Shown one piece after another: positions 11,670 to 21,842 of a stretch of DNA of 64,000 bases (the stretch's first letter is position 1; the number at the start of each line of letters is the position of its first letter). Origin of the DNA: Acanthococcus lagerstroemiae (lineage: Eukaryota > Arthropoda > Insecta > Hemiptera > Eriococcidae); NCBI GenBank assembly GCA_031841125.1, contig CM063107.1, forward strand, positions 61,577,814 to 61,641,813. The letters run 5' to 3'. The position numbers and the translations under genes are program-made. The notes under the pieces were generated by a model, which worked only from the letters and a program-made list of their open reading frames with translations, ran no database searches and was not told the DNA's origin.

Positions 11670-12360
11670 ATGGAAGGAGATAATGAACAACGAAAGAGAA
11701 ATTATTTCATCCCAGGCGTGGGTTTTGTAAAGAAATCAGAATTTTATTAGCATCAAAATCAGCCTTACAGAAGGAAGTAAGTACATGCTTAGCATTTATT
11801 TCGCGTGCGATCGCATAGAATATATTGACAATATTCAAAATTTATCTTAGGCTACTCATAGAGAGATTCACAATGGCCACTTTAATAACAAGTTCTAGTC
11901 ACTCTACTGATACGTATCAAGGAGAAACTTCCTGTACACCATCAACGAGTTTTTTGGTGCGTCATCCTGATGCTGAATTATCCAAGACCAGTGACAATTG
12001 TATATAAATTATGCTCATGTCTCAGAACAGCTCTCTGATAAGGTGCCTGATATTAGTGAAATTGAAGATGACGGATTCTGTTTTGGTAAGAGTACCGGCG
12101 TCGTTTATTTTTAAGAATTTTCCCCCCTGCATCGTGACGATGAGTCAACATGCGTATGCAGAAACTAAGTAGAAGAAGACAAGGGTACACTTTCGAGCTT
12201 TTCGACAGTGATGAAGAAAAGCCTGACGAGATGTAAAATACAGAAACGCCGCCTGTGATGGCGATCGATCAGTTAAAAGCAGAGTTGGTGTTATGAATTT
12301 CAAGATCACACGTCATTTTGCGATATAAGTGGTCTCTGTTGAACCTTCTCAAACTAACAA
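11670..12360 (+). pseudogene. Possible decayed multi-exon ORF inside the 3.4-kb element
   Basis: The frame from 11670 reads M-E-G-D-N-E-Q-R-K-R and stops at 11750. Later pieces include M-A-T-L-I-T-S-S (about 11874), an acidic E-I-E-D-D-G-F-C-F-G ending at GTAAGAG (about 12085), D-S-D-E-E-K-P-D-E-M (about 12205), and near 12320-12360 a W-S-L-L-N-L-L-K segment in a shifted frame. Some arthropod transposase-associated proteins have a similar leucine-rich L-L-K-L stretch, but this is too little for a family call. No intact gene remains. Confidence 0.25.
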
Positions 12361-13255
12361 ATTATTAATAGTGTGTATTCGCTCATCTATCGAAGGATTC
12401 ATTTATTTTTTCAGCCGAGCCCCAGGAGCATCACTGGAATTTAGTTTATATTTAGGTTACTGTAATTTTACTTTTCTGCTTGGGATAGAGTGGGTACCAG
12501 ACGTTGGGCCGATGATGCTCTACCAGAACTTAGTTTATTTTTAAGTTACCTCAGGATAATATTTTTCTTTTCTGCTTGATTTGCAATTGATTCTGCAATA
12601 AGTTAGTGTTACGTTTCAGCTTATTTTAATCTGCTCCAACGATTATTATGCTATTTTTGGTATGGTGGGTACCATCAGACTTGAAGGGTACAGGGGAAAA
12701 GGTTCAGTGTCACATTTTTTTGAAAATGAAGATATGGGCATCGCTGGATTCAGGATGAGGTATAGAATCATCCTAAGCACTCATCCGCCGAAAAAACTCT
12801 ATTTAAAAGGTTGAAAATAGCCGGAGAAAAAAGAATAGCACAGGGAAATAAAGGTGTGTCAAACTTTAAAATGATTTTTCTCTAAAACACAAAATTGTGA
12901 CATTGAACCTTTTTTCCCTTGCCCTTCACTTGATGCCGATGATGCTGCAACAGAATTTATAGTTATTCATTTTCAGGTTACTTTGAAATAATTTTTAGTT
13001 ATCAGTTTGATCTGCAGTTGATTCTGCACTAGGTTAGTGTCATTTTTCAGCTGATTTTAGTTTGCACCAACGATTGTCCTATTTTTGGTATGGTGGGAAC
13101 CGCAGACTTGAAACGCAATTTACTTTTAGGTCATATATTCAGCGTTTGTGAGTGAATGCTGTGGCTCTCTGGGACCACCCCCTCCGCCCATTTTCGGGCA
13201 TACGCCTACATGTAGCTTTTCCATTGTCATTTATTAGTAAGTGGTCATTCTCATT

Positions 13256-13870
13256 TTAGTTTTCCCGTCTGGCAATATCCATGTCCATTTCCTTTTGACC
13301 TTTTCCTTGTAAAAAGTGTTTGCAGTATGCAAGTTTAATTTTTGGGCCATTTCTACTAATCTTTCCCCCCCTGTTGTTTCTCTCCCCCAGACCAAATGGG
13401 CCGCAGTGTTTTGAGTTTGCCTCCCCTCCTACTGTATTCCTTCTCTTTTTGAATTGTTCCCTCCTGCTTGTCATAAAATTTATCTACATCTACCTTCTCT
13501 GCTTCGGCTGTAGGTGCATCCACTTGCAAGATTAGAATTTTTGTATTCTCATCTATTTTCACTTTCATTGGGCATATTCTTTAAGATATTTTAATTTCCA
13601 CAACATTATTTTCGATATTTTTGTTAATATGTAACCTTTTGTGGAACCAAAGTAGTATAGATAGTTGCCTCTCCTCCTTTCTACCAGTCTTTCCCCATAT
13701 TTTCTAACTGCTGACAGTCCAGACATTGCCCCACTTAATTTTTCTATTTCCTTTTCAAATAGGTATAATGTGTCATTATATAGTAATTTCCAACAGGGAT
13801 TTCTAACTTTGTATTTCATCATTCCAGATTATGCTGTAGCGAAACCGTCTTCAGCTCAAGGCAAACATAT
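13256..13870 (-). pseudogene. RTE-like LINE endonuclease remnant
   Basis: Read on the minus strand, pieces in order match an apurinic-type LINE endonuclease. About 13822-13565 holds the L-S-A-V-R and Y-Y-F-G-S-T-K-G-type segment. About 13568-13356 holds I-L-Q-V-D-A-P-T-A-E-A-E and D-K-F-Y-D-K. About 13474-13256 holds G-L-G-E-R-N-N-R-G and L-A-Y-C-K-H-F-L-Q-G-K. Frameshifts separate them and no reverse transcriptase follows. It lies within the 3.4-kb element and so entered it later or was carried by it. Confidence 0.75.
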
Positions 13871-14234
13871 TGTCCTGGAGTAGATTCGGAATTCGCATAG
13901 CACGAGAGAAAGATTCCATGAGCACGAAGCCAAAAGGAGTTGTGAGAATTGCTCAAAGGAAATTGTAAAAAATAATATTATGTTCAAAAATGATGCTGAT
14001 AATAATAGTAATAACTATACAAGTAATAATTGTATATGTGAATGATAATAACATGTAGATACAGTAGTCATATGCTATTGAATTTTTATTTTTCTGCGTT
14101 TCTTGTCCAATTTGTAATAAATTGCCTTAATTCAGTATGATTATGAAGGTTCTCTTAGAGAAAATAGTGTTTCTGTATCCCAGAAGCCCCAGAAGGCATG
14201 TGTGGCCGATGAGTGGAATGATATTCACAACCAA

Positions 14235-14400
14235 GTGGAAAAACGTACACGCAGTTTTGTTGCAGCACTATGGTTACGCAACTACGCAACGAATACGCGA
14301 AGTCTCTTCGCAACCCAGTGGAAAAATGTACACGCAGTATTGTTGCAGCGCTGTGGTGACGCAACTACGCAACGAATACGCAAAGTCCCTAAAAAGCCCC
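14235..14400. repeat. 83-bp tandem duplication near the right end of the 3.4-kb element
   Basis: The block gtggaaaaacgtacacgcag...gaatacgcgaag at 14235 returns at 14318 with a few changes, a period of 83 bp. Subterminal tandem repeats of this kind are common in transposons with long inverted ends. Short frames here are not coding. Confidence 0.7.
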
Positions 14401-14614
14401 TCGAGCGAAGTGGAGAAGTAGTGGAGCTGCAGCTACTTCGCCCCTACGTAAATTTACACTGCTGTGGTGAGATCTACGCACAGGCAGTCCGTAACTCTGC
14501 GCAGCCACTATTTTTACATGTGTTTTTAGTGGTGACTTCCACAGCGTTACCACAGTTTTCGAGTGGTGGGTGCCGCAACTATTTTCCCGTTTTAGTTGTG
14601 GAATGTTCAGCGGG

Positions 14615-14815
14615 TTGTCAGCATGGGTTAAATATCATTTCTGAACTTCGATTACTTTTAGAATGAGTTAAATGCCATTCATGAGCTTTAATTACTTGTA
14701 AGCATGGGTTAAATGTCGTTTATGAACATTAATTCCTTGTCAGCATTGGTTAAATATTATTTCTGAACTTTCATTACTTTTAGCATGAGTTAAATGTCAT
14801 TTATTACAAAATTTG
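14615..14815. repeat. Right part of the interrupted 40-bp minisatellite
   Basis: About four to five units of the type cagcatgggttaaatgtcatttatgaactttaattactt. Continuous with 11110-11192 if the 3.4-kb element is removed, and homologous to 27765-28485. Confidence 0.75.
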
Positions 14816-15129
14816 GAATAACTGATCCATACAAATGGTTAGTGGAGCCATAGGTATACACCTATTTCCAGTCATTAATGTACATTCAACTCTTAGAATT
14901 TGCGTCAGTCTTGATTTAGTTTCTAAAATCTGTAACCAAATGGCATACCAACCGAATGCATGTTACGCCACCTCTGTTTTGGTTACATTTCAAACGTAGG
15001 TAAGTAATTAGGGACACCAAAAGACATTCACCACTGCGTACAAATAAAAAAGCTCGCGCAGGGATTACAAAAAAAAATCCAAAAAACTACTCGACAGTCT
15101 AACACGGATAACTCAAGAATAAAACGAAC
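14816..15129. other. Duplicated spacer after UGT exon A2
   Basis: Matches 22290-22470 and, less well, 24270-24430: ttacaaaatttggaa, gatccacacaaatggttagtggagcc, and gagtcagtcttgatttag. It holds only about 300 bp between the A2 donor and the minisatellite, too little for the remaining UGT exons. Confidence 0.65.
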
Positions 15130-15959
15130 CTTTGGTAATGGAGCAGCTTGTCTTATATAGATTCCAGCAATCGATATGACTCCAGGAACTAACGGAATTA
15201 CCGGATTCAAGCTCTCGTGGGCATTTGTAAATATAATGCTGGTATTCTTCACTGTATCGTATATCGACGGAGCCGACAAGCCTAAGTATTTTTTGATAAT
15301 TCTTTCTTCATGTTTTGAAACTATCTGATCATACACAGTACGCTCGCAAGAAAATTGAGCAATGTGTTATGAACCCTTTCAGAGAACGTCATTCTAGACA
15401 GATATAAGGACGAAAAAGTAGGTATGTAACTAGGGTTTGTCGGATTTGCAAGCCGATCTGACACCCAATTAATTAATGTATTAGGTACATAAGTAATAAT
15501 TGGTGTTTGAAACTTATTCGCGAACAGTAACATTACATCAGAGATGAACGACTCAGTCATGAATAAATCATATTTGTCAGTCGAATTCATCAGTGCTTTC
15601 AGAGGGAGACATTGCTCGATAGTCTCGTAGTTGAAAAATTTTTTGCTGAGAAAGAATGTGATCAACCGGTCGTAATATCGATTTGAGCTTCTCATCGACC
15701 GAATACCTTCTATGTTGCTGAAATCTCCGAGAAATACAAAACATTGGTTGATATCGACCTCGTGGTAGTTCGGTATGGCTTGCTCCTTAGGAAAAGTATT
15801 GTAGATGGTTACATTATGACCCAGTTCTGCCAACTGCACCATTAACGTATCGATGATGGCGTAATGACTCCTCGAGTGAAATGGATGCACAGCCAGAATG
15901 TTGTAGGAGAGCCCGACGCACAAAAAACTTGTTAGTAATAAGAACACCGAGAGAATCAT
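15130..15959 (-). pseudogene. UGT first exon A2, one 2-bp frameshift
   Basis: Same signal peptide, K/R-S-H-Y, H-N-V-T and Y-D-L-F-M-T-E-S landmarks as A1 and the same donor AAG|GTTCGT at 15128-15129. The paralogues read gatcatacagtacg; here it is gatcatacacagtacg, an extra two bases within 15333-15336. The frame is lost after about 208 codons and the downstream 76 codons continue in another frame. Exon length is 830, exactly two more than the 828 of A1 and A6. Everything else is open, so the lesion is recent or possibly a sequencing or allelic difference. The start at 15957-15959 is chosen over an upstream ATG because it matches every paralogue. Confidence 0.88.
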
Positions 15960-16517
15960 GATAAATACACTGAAAATTACTTCGTGAATTGATGAACTGA
16001 CATACAGAGTCCAAAGCGCAAGACTGTGTGCACGTTTTATCAAAAATGCTTAATATTTATGGGTTTTATCATATCAACGGTTTTACACACCGGCAAAATT
16101 ACGTCGTTTAAAAGCCATAATTATGTAATAGAATCGTATCGACCACATTGGAGCTGACCGGTAACTGAGAACAGAGATATCTGACTACCCATGATAAAAA
16201 ATATGGTGCAATTATAAGTAACAGAATGCAGGCTCAAAACTGTTACAGAAACTCTTTGTCGCCACTTTTCTTACATTTGAAAAATATAATAGGGGAAAAG
16301 AGACGCATTTTAAGAAATAAAAAAACAATACGATGAAAAAATGACACAATTATAAACTTGTTCTATCATTTTCTTGATTAACAGCTCATGTAATTAAAAT
16401 AACATTCATTTCAAAATGTCATATAGTGGAGAGGAACACGAGAATTCCAGAAATTTAATAAGTCATGGGTCCATTTGTGAAGCCAAAAGATGTACAAAAT
16501 AATTTCAAAAGCTTATA
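15960..16517. other. Upstream region of A2 and duplicated spacer
   Basis: The leader near A2 differs from the other group A copies: no double GATA motif is seen. From about 16190 the sequence is alignable with 9281-9500 and 25915-25960. No gene. Confidence 0.45.
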
Positions 16518-16940
16518 CAGGGTGTCTAACAAAATCGAATTTTGAAAATAAATGACCCCCTCCCCCTCTAAATTGCTATGAAAATGCTGTGCATGCGCTA
16601 AAATAATAAACTAAAGCTGTATATAATTCGTCTATAACACTGCTATGCAAAATGAAGTGCTGCTTATTTAACTCAGAATTCTGTGATTCGTAAAGATCTT
16701 TTGAAACTTCTGGAATATACACCATAGATACAAATATGCATTCGCAGAAGAATTGCAGCCCTGGTCATTATACCTAATGGAATTTTCCAATTCTAAATTC
16801 TTTGTTCTCTCTTTCAAAGTATAATTTGCTGATTTTTAAATTTTTAAATGACCATAACTGAAAATAAATGACTTTAAATGACCTTCTTCCAAGGTGAGTG
16901 ACGTTAAATGATGACTTAAAAGACTGTTAAACACACCCTG
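16518..16940. mobile_element. 423-bp MITE, TIR CAGGGTGT, with paralogous empty site
   Basis: Left end CAGGGTGTCTAAC and right end GTTAAACACACCCTG are inverted repeats. TTATA lies on both sides (16513-16517 and 16941-16945). The duplicated spacer at 25955-25959 carries one TTATA in the same context (aaaagcttatactgaaaaat) without the element, which proves insertion with a 5-bp target duplication after the spacers were duplicated. A partial second copy lies at 2535-2712. No coding capacity. Confidence 0.88.
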
Positions 16941-17059
16941 TTATACTGAAAAATCGCTGTATTTATACTATATCAGATTTCATCTATTAGAGGTATGCAA
17001 TACTGGACCACATTTCCATTTTACTCATTCCCTTCAACCACTCACTCAATAGGGGAGAG

Positions 17060-17417
17060 TCACCGAGTTCGGACCCTCGCCTCACTTGGACCATCTACTC
17101 TTCTTCCAACCTATATCTTCTTTTTTAGCGCTCCAAGCGGTGGAGTGTGTTAATAATATGAAACCTTTGTTTTTTTATTGCGGTTTCATCCAGCTCGCTA
17201 TTATAGTTTGTCAGATGATCACTATAAAATTGTTTTTCATGTGTTTTCATATAATTTTTTGATCACTTTGCAGGGGTCTTACAGAATTCCTGTTGAGCTG
17301 AAAGAGTTGCGGGTTTATTTCATCAAATTTGTCATATGGTAAGGAATAAAATGGGCTATTATGCCTTCTTTCAAAATCATTTGTAGTATTGCAGTAATAA
17401 CCGTTTCAGTTAGAAAT
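17060..17417. other. Non-coding, nothing recognised
   Basis: No domain, repeat or RNA gene is recognised between the MITE flank and the repeat block beginning at 17418. Confidence 0.35.
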
Positions 17418-17745
17418 CACCAGAGATGTCAACTCCTGTTCGCAAATGAGAACACGTACACGAACGGAGCACCTCCACAAACAAAAACAAAATGAACGCG
17501 TTCGTCCTCTCACATGAACAAGAACGGGCAGGAACGCGATCATCGTTTCATTTCATGAAGGAGAACGCAGAGAGGAATGACTATACAGTCAGAGATGTCA
17601 ACTCCCGTTCGCGAACGGGAACGCATTCACAAACAGAGCACCTCCACAAACGAGAACGGATGTGAACGCGTTCACTTTTTAAAGCGAATGCGAACGGTGT
17701 GAAAAGTGAACGCGTTTATATTCTTGGGGAACGTTGACATCTTTG
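17418..17745. repeat. Direct repeats around GTTCGCGAACGG palindromes
   Basis: The phrase cagagatgtcaactcc(t/c)gttcgc at about 17422 recurs near 17590, followed each time by gcacctccacaaac. The second copy contains the palindromic gttcgcgaac. Variants of gaacgcgttc and gaacg are spread over the block. It looks like a degenerate satellite or terminal part of an unrecognised element. Confidence 0.55.
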
Positions 17746-18144
17746 GAAATCACAAAGTTGCCTGAAATGGACCACCTACTAGCGCCACACGCGTGAAATT
17801 TATATATTCAATGTAACTTAGGGTATTTTTGCCGCCTACAATCAACTAGGCAAATGCGACACTTCATTGGGATATAAACCTACTAAAATGTATATCTGAA
17901 ACTGAATTGAATTCTCGATCTGTATACAACTAAAACTAATGATCCCTTCTGGCCATAGAAGGAGTGAAGAAATAGAGGACAAGGGAACACGAAAGGAAAG
18001 GACAATGGGCAAGAAGAAGAATGGTAGTATTGAAAAGATCACGCACCCGATGAAGGTATAGAAATGCAGGAGACAAAGGCGTTTGGATCGAGCAACACAG
18101 GACGTGGCCAGGTCGACACGGGGAGGATTGCCGCATGCTTTTCC

Positions 18145-18785
18145 TACTTGGTATACTTGAGCAAAAACCGTAAAGCTCCCCTGTAACCCCCCCCCCCCGT
18201 AACATTTCTGTTACTCTGACGCCATACTACTGGATAAACTTGAGCGAAAACCGTAACGCTCCCCCGTATCGCCCCCCAGTAACATTTCTGTTGCTCTGAC
18301 GTCATACTACTGGGTATACTTAAGCGAAAACGGCGACGCTCCCCCTGTAACGGCCGCCTGTAACGGTCCTGTTACTATGATGTCATACTACTGAGTATAC
18401 TTGAGCGAAAATCGTATTTATTCATTTCCATGGAAAATTTGGAAATTTATTTCTTCCAACCAGGGGTGTACTTGAGCGAAAACCGTAACAACCCCCCTCC
18501 CCCTCCCGTAACGGTCCTGTTATTATGACATCACACTAGTGAATATACTTGAGCGAGAATGGTGTTTATACGTTTCCATAGAAATTAATTTCTTCCAACC
18601 AGGGGTATACTTGAGCGAAAACAGTAACGCTTCCCTAGACATGAAGCCAACGCCCATTTGAGCATCACATCAGAGACACGTCGGGATTCCCTTCTCATTT
18701 CAAGCTCAATTCAGCTCACAGTTCTTTTTCCATTTTCCTCCAGCCGTGGGTATACTTGAGCGCCCGTAACGCCCCTCACCCCCAT
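18145..18785. repeat. Minisatellite, unit about 80-115 bp, core TATACTTGAGCGAAAACCGTAACG
   Basis: Six to seven degenerate units, each with (g)tatacttgagcgaaaa, a pyrimidine-rich gtaacgctccccc segment, and tgttactctgacgtcatacta. Units begin near 18150, 18232, 18312, 18396, 18470, 18545, 18608 and 18750. Long C runs make it prone to length change. No protein is proposed. Confidence 0.75.
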
Positions 18786-18789
18786 ACGC

Positions 18790-19274
18790 TCCCCGACACG
18801 AATTCAGTGGTTGACACTTGCTGCACCCTGCCGGACTACAGTCTGCAGCCGCGTTGTTGATAATAATTTCCGTGGACTTTTTTTTTTAGTAGCGTACAAA
18901 AGCATAATATAAACAGAGACACGTTTTCTAAGTTCCCTTCTCTCCTCCCCTCCCACTTCAGACTTTGCAGGTTGTGGAGAGTTTTTATCGAGTTGCCCTA
19001 AATTTACTGTAGCAAAAAACAGGTAGCGTAGTTAGGATTTCTCTAAAGCTCCTGGGGGGAGGAGACACAGGTTTTTTTCGTTTCAAAATTGATTTTGAAA
19101 ATATTTCGAAGATTTTCCTGAGGGGAGGGCTATAGCCCCTAGCTCCCTCCTTGGTTGCACCCTTGTACGCAAGGGACACAAAAGACATTCACTACTGGGC
19201 TGCGCAGAGACTATAAAAGAAGTCCCAAAAGCTATTCGACAGTGTAATATGGATAACTCAAGAATAAAACGAAC
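18790..19274. other. Spacer and intron start after UGT exon A3
   Basis: A G/T-rich interspersed repeat at about 19020-19165 resembles 1570-1640 and 4300-4350. The rest next to the A3 donor is alignable with the sequence after A1, A2 and A4. No second UGT exon is recognised. Confidence 0.45.
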
Positions 19275-20099
19275 CTTCGGTAATGGAGCAGCGGGTTTGA
19301 TATGAATTCCAGCAATCGGTATGACTCCAGGAACTAACGGCACCACTGGATTCAAGCTCTCGTGGGTATTTATAAATATAATACTGGTATTCTTCAGGGT
19401 ATCATATATTGATAGAGTCGACGAGCCTAAATATTTTTTGATAATTCTTTCTTCATGTTTTGAAATTATTTGATCATACAGTACACTCGCATGAAAACTA
19501 AGCAATGTGTTATGAACTCTTTCAATGAACGACATGTCAGATAGATACGTGGACGAAAAAGTAGGTATGTAACTAGGGTTCGTCGGATTTGCAAGCCGAC
19601 CCGACACCCAACTAGATAACACATTAGGTACATAAGTGATAATCGGTGTTTGAAACTTATTCGCGAACAGTAACATTACATCAGAGGTGAACGACTCAGT
19701 CATGAATAAATCGTATTTGTCGGTCGAATTCATCAGTGCTTTCAGAAGGAGACATTGCTCGATGGTCTCATAGTTGAACAATTTTCTGCTGAGAATGAAT
19801 GTGTTCAACCGGAGGTAATATCGGTTTGAGCTCATCCACTGAAGTCTCTCTATGCTGCGGAAATTTCCGGAATTTACAAAACATTTGCTTATATCAACTT
19901 CGTGGTAGTTCGGTATCGCCTGCTTCTTAGGAAAATGATGATAGATGGTTACATTATGACCCAGCTCTGCCAATCGCACCATCAACGGATCGATGATGGC
20001 ATAATGACTCTTCCACTGATTGGGATATACAGCCAAAATGTTGTAGGACAGCCCAGCGCACAGAAAACTAGTTAGTAAAATAAAAACCGAGAGAATCAT
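19275..20099 (-). CDS. UGT: UDP-glycosyltransferase first exon A3 (intact)
   Basis: 275 codons, one fewer than A1. The N-terminal signal peptide M-I-L-S-V-F-I-L-L-T-S-F is followed by Y-N-I-L-A-V-Y-P, the catalytic-base His in W-K-S-H-Y, L-G-H-N-V-T-I-Y, the K-Y-D-L-F-M-T-E loop and P-S-Y-I-P-T-F-S-S. It ends P-L-P-K at donor AAG|GTTCGT (GT at 19273-19274); the open frame that runs on to 19083 is intron read-through. The ATG at 20097-20099 matches all paralogues. Compared with A1, the middle (residues about 75-110, the region usually linked to acceptor choice) differs most, so substrates may differ. A MITE sits within its upstream region. Confidence 0.9.
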
Positions 20100-20236
20100 G
20101 CTAAATACACGGACGAATTATATCGCGGATATATGAATAAGCACACAGTTTCCAAAGCACAATAAAAGAGACACACTGCGGTTCATTACAAATAATACTG
20201 AATTATTCGCATTTTCATAACCTCTATGAATAGTGC

Positions 20237-20247
20237 TTATCTTATCT
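20237..20247 (-). promoter_or_regulatory. Double GATA-type motif upstream of A3
   Basis: TTATCTTATCT, 138 bp upstream of the A3 start, the same word as before A1 and A4. The shorter distance reflects small leader deletions. Confidence 0.45.
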
Positions 20248-20289
20248 TCAGCTAGTTATAAAAAAATTAAAAAAAGCTAGAGAATCCAT

Positions 20290-20433
20290 AACACCCGAGT
20301 ATTGCAATACGCCATCTTTGGGCGCTCCGCGCCCGTCGATCCCGAATTGACTATGCGGAGCATACCGGGTTGCCAGTTTGGCATCGACGGGCGCAGAGCA
20401 GCCAAATATGGCGTATTGTGAGACCCGGGTGTT
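20290..20433. mobile_element. Palindromic MITE, about 144 bp, ends AACACCCG
   Basis: The left end AACACCCGAGTATTGCAATACGCC pairs with the right end ggcgtattgtgagacccgggtgtt. The arms continue inward through gcgcccgtcgat and atcgacgggcgc. The centre gaattgactatgcgg is nearly identical to the centre of the palindromic MITE at 9050-9222. The flanking target duplication is not clear. Confidence 0.75.
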
Positions 20434-20894
20434 GTAGGTACTCTACTTTAGCGTGCTCAGTTGAGAACATACATATATGTCGTTCTGATACAGATTTTGC
20501 CCGCATCATTCTAATCATTTCATATTGCAAATGCAGTAATTTCGTATCAAGTGCCGTAAGTGAGTTGTTTAAAAGTAAAGAAATAATAAACGTGTTCTGG
20601 TCAAAATATTTTTCAATTTGCCCACATCAGGATTTTCTGGTGAAATTTTATTCGGCTGAATAATGGCGAATTGGATGTTAGGTATTGCAGAAGTTAGTAT
20701 GTGCCGAAAATGCGTTTTTTTACACCAGAAATAACTTTTTAGTATTGAAAAACTTTTTGAAGTCCGCTAAGGATGTTTCATAATGGAAAATGGTTTTCCA
20801 ACATTTTGAACAGTTTTGTCTCGAGATAGGTACTAGAAAAATTTGACAGTTCCCCTTCAAGATGGGTGTATAGTAGGTAACTTATTCATTCGTA

Positions 20895-21842
20895 CACAGT
20901 GCGTCCGGTAAGTTTTAAGACTGTGGCTACAGAAGGTACAAAAAAATTTCAAAAACGATTTTAACAATTTCTTTTATCCAAACTAGTCCCCGTTACATTC
21001 TATACACTTGTTCGCACGGTCCTGCAGCCTTTGCATAGCAAGAAAAAAATCCTGTTTCGGAATGCTGTTGAGCTTTACTGTCACAGTTTCTTGAATCTCC
21101 GTAATCGAAGCGAAATGGTCTCCCTTCAGCTCCATTTTAAACTTTGGAAACAAAAAATAGTCAGGAGGACTTAAATCTGAGGAGTATGGGGGGGTGGCTG
21201 AGCACCGGAACCATTTTTCGGGCCAAAAATTGAGTGTTAATTGCAGCAGTGTGCGCTGGCGCATTATCGTGCAGCAGGAAAAACGACCAATCCATCCAAA
21301 GATTTGGCCTAATGTGTGCAATTCTTTTATAGAGACGATCTAGCACAGTTTGATAGAACGCTGCATTCACTGTAGTTCCCTGAGGAACAAATTCCGTGTG
21401 AACTATCCCCTTCAAGTAAAATAAAATCCACCATCGTCTTCGCTTTGGATTTTTGAAAGCGCAATTTCTCTCCTTGTCTTCTACCGCCTCTCTCCCCGAC
21501 GAAAATTGGTTATACCAACGAAACAGACTAGCACGAGACATTACAGGCTCCGAATAAGCCACTTCAACATTTCGAACGTTTCAGTAGCGCTTTTATACCG
21601 TCTGCTTTAAAAAATAAAAAAAATCGTGTTACGTTGTTCCAGATTTTTTTCCATATTAAAATTATGACCACAACTCACAACAGTGATACCTCAAAACTAC
21701 TACTGAACGGTAGCATGTAATCGGATGGACCTGAAACTTGGTATGAAGGTTGTAGAAACTAGTTCCCAAAATTTCGTGCAGATTGCGCAACTTGCACCGA
21801 TTTTACAGCCACAGTCTTAAAAAACTTACCGGACGCACTGTG
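20895..21842 (-). mobile_element. Internally deleted mariner, 948 bp, both TIRs present
   Basis: TIRs CACAGTGCGTCCGGTAAGTTTTAAGACTGTGGCT (right copy with an extra TT) are flanked by TA at 20893-20894 and 21843-21844. The minus strand encodes mariner transposase pieces. From about 21562 there is a helix-turn-helix tail (S-L-F-R-W-Y-N-Q-F), then directly K-G-I-V-H-T-E-F-V-P-Q-G and L-L-H-D-N-A-P-A-H-T with the second catalytic Asp. After a frameshift, Y-S-S-D-L-S-P-P-D-Y-F-L-F-P-K carries the third. The first-Asp region is missing and the element is about 350 bp short of the usual 1.3 kb. It cannot make active transposase. Confidence 0.92.

Larger units (their letters stand above)
11193..14614. 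mobile_element. 3.4-kb DNA element with long inverted ends
   Basis: The left end CCCGTTGAACATT and the reverse complement of the right end CCCGCTGAACATT agree. Further in, both sides carry related motifs (gtaggggc, agctgcagctccac) over roughly 200 bp. TT flanks both sides, and the uninterrupted minisatellite unit (as near 14735, attccttgtcagc) has a single TT there, so the target duplication is probably 2 bp. Inside, about 11655-12360 contains exon-like pieces (an ATG at 11670, several GTAAG/GTAAGA donors, short acidic frames) that could be a decayed transposase gene. An RTE endonuclease fragment lies at 13256-13870 on the minus strand. The superfamily is not identified. Confidence 0.65.
20100..20600 (-). 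promoter_or_regulatory. Upstream block of UGT A3, split by a hairpin MITE
   Basis: The leader (gacgaattatatcgcggatat), the GATA motif and the block ttagcgtgctcagttgagaacata through atttcgtatcaagtgccgtaag match the A1, A4 and A5 upstream regions. The 20290-20433 hairpin separates the GATA motif from the outer half, which stays contiguous in A1 and A4. Confidence 0.5.

Noticed and set aside
14137..14666. Plus-strand ORFs of 94 and 154 codons
   Set aside because: They run through the 83-bp tandem duplication and terminal repeat of the 3.4-kb element and carry no domain.
17842..18205. Minus-strand ORFs of 66 and 89 codons with hydrophobic segments
   Set aside because: Overlapping frames in low-complexity sequence next to a minisatellite. 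No paralogue or domain.
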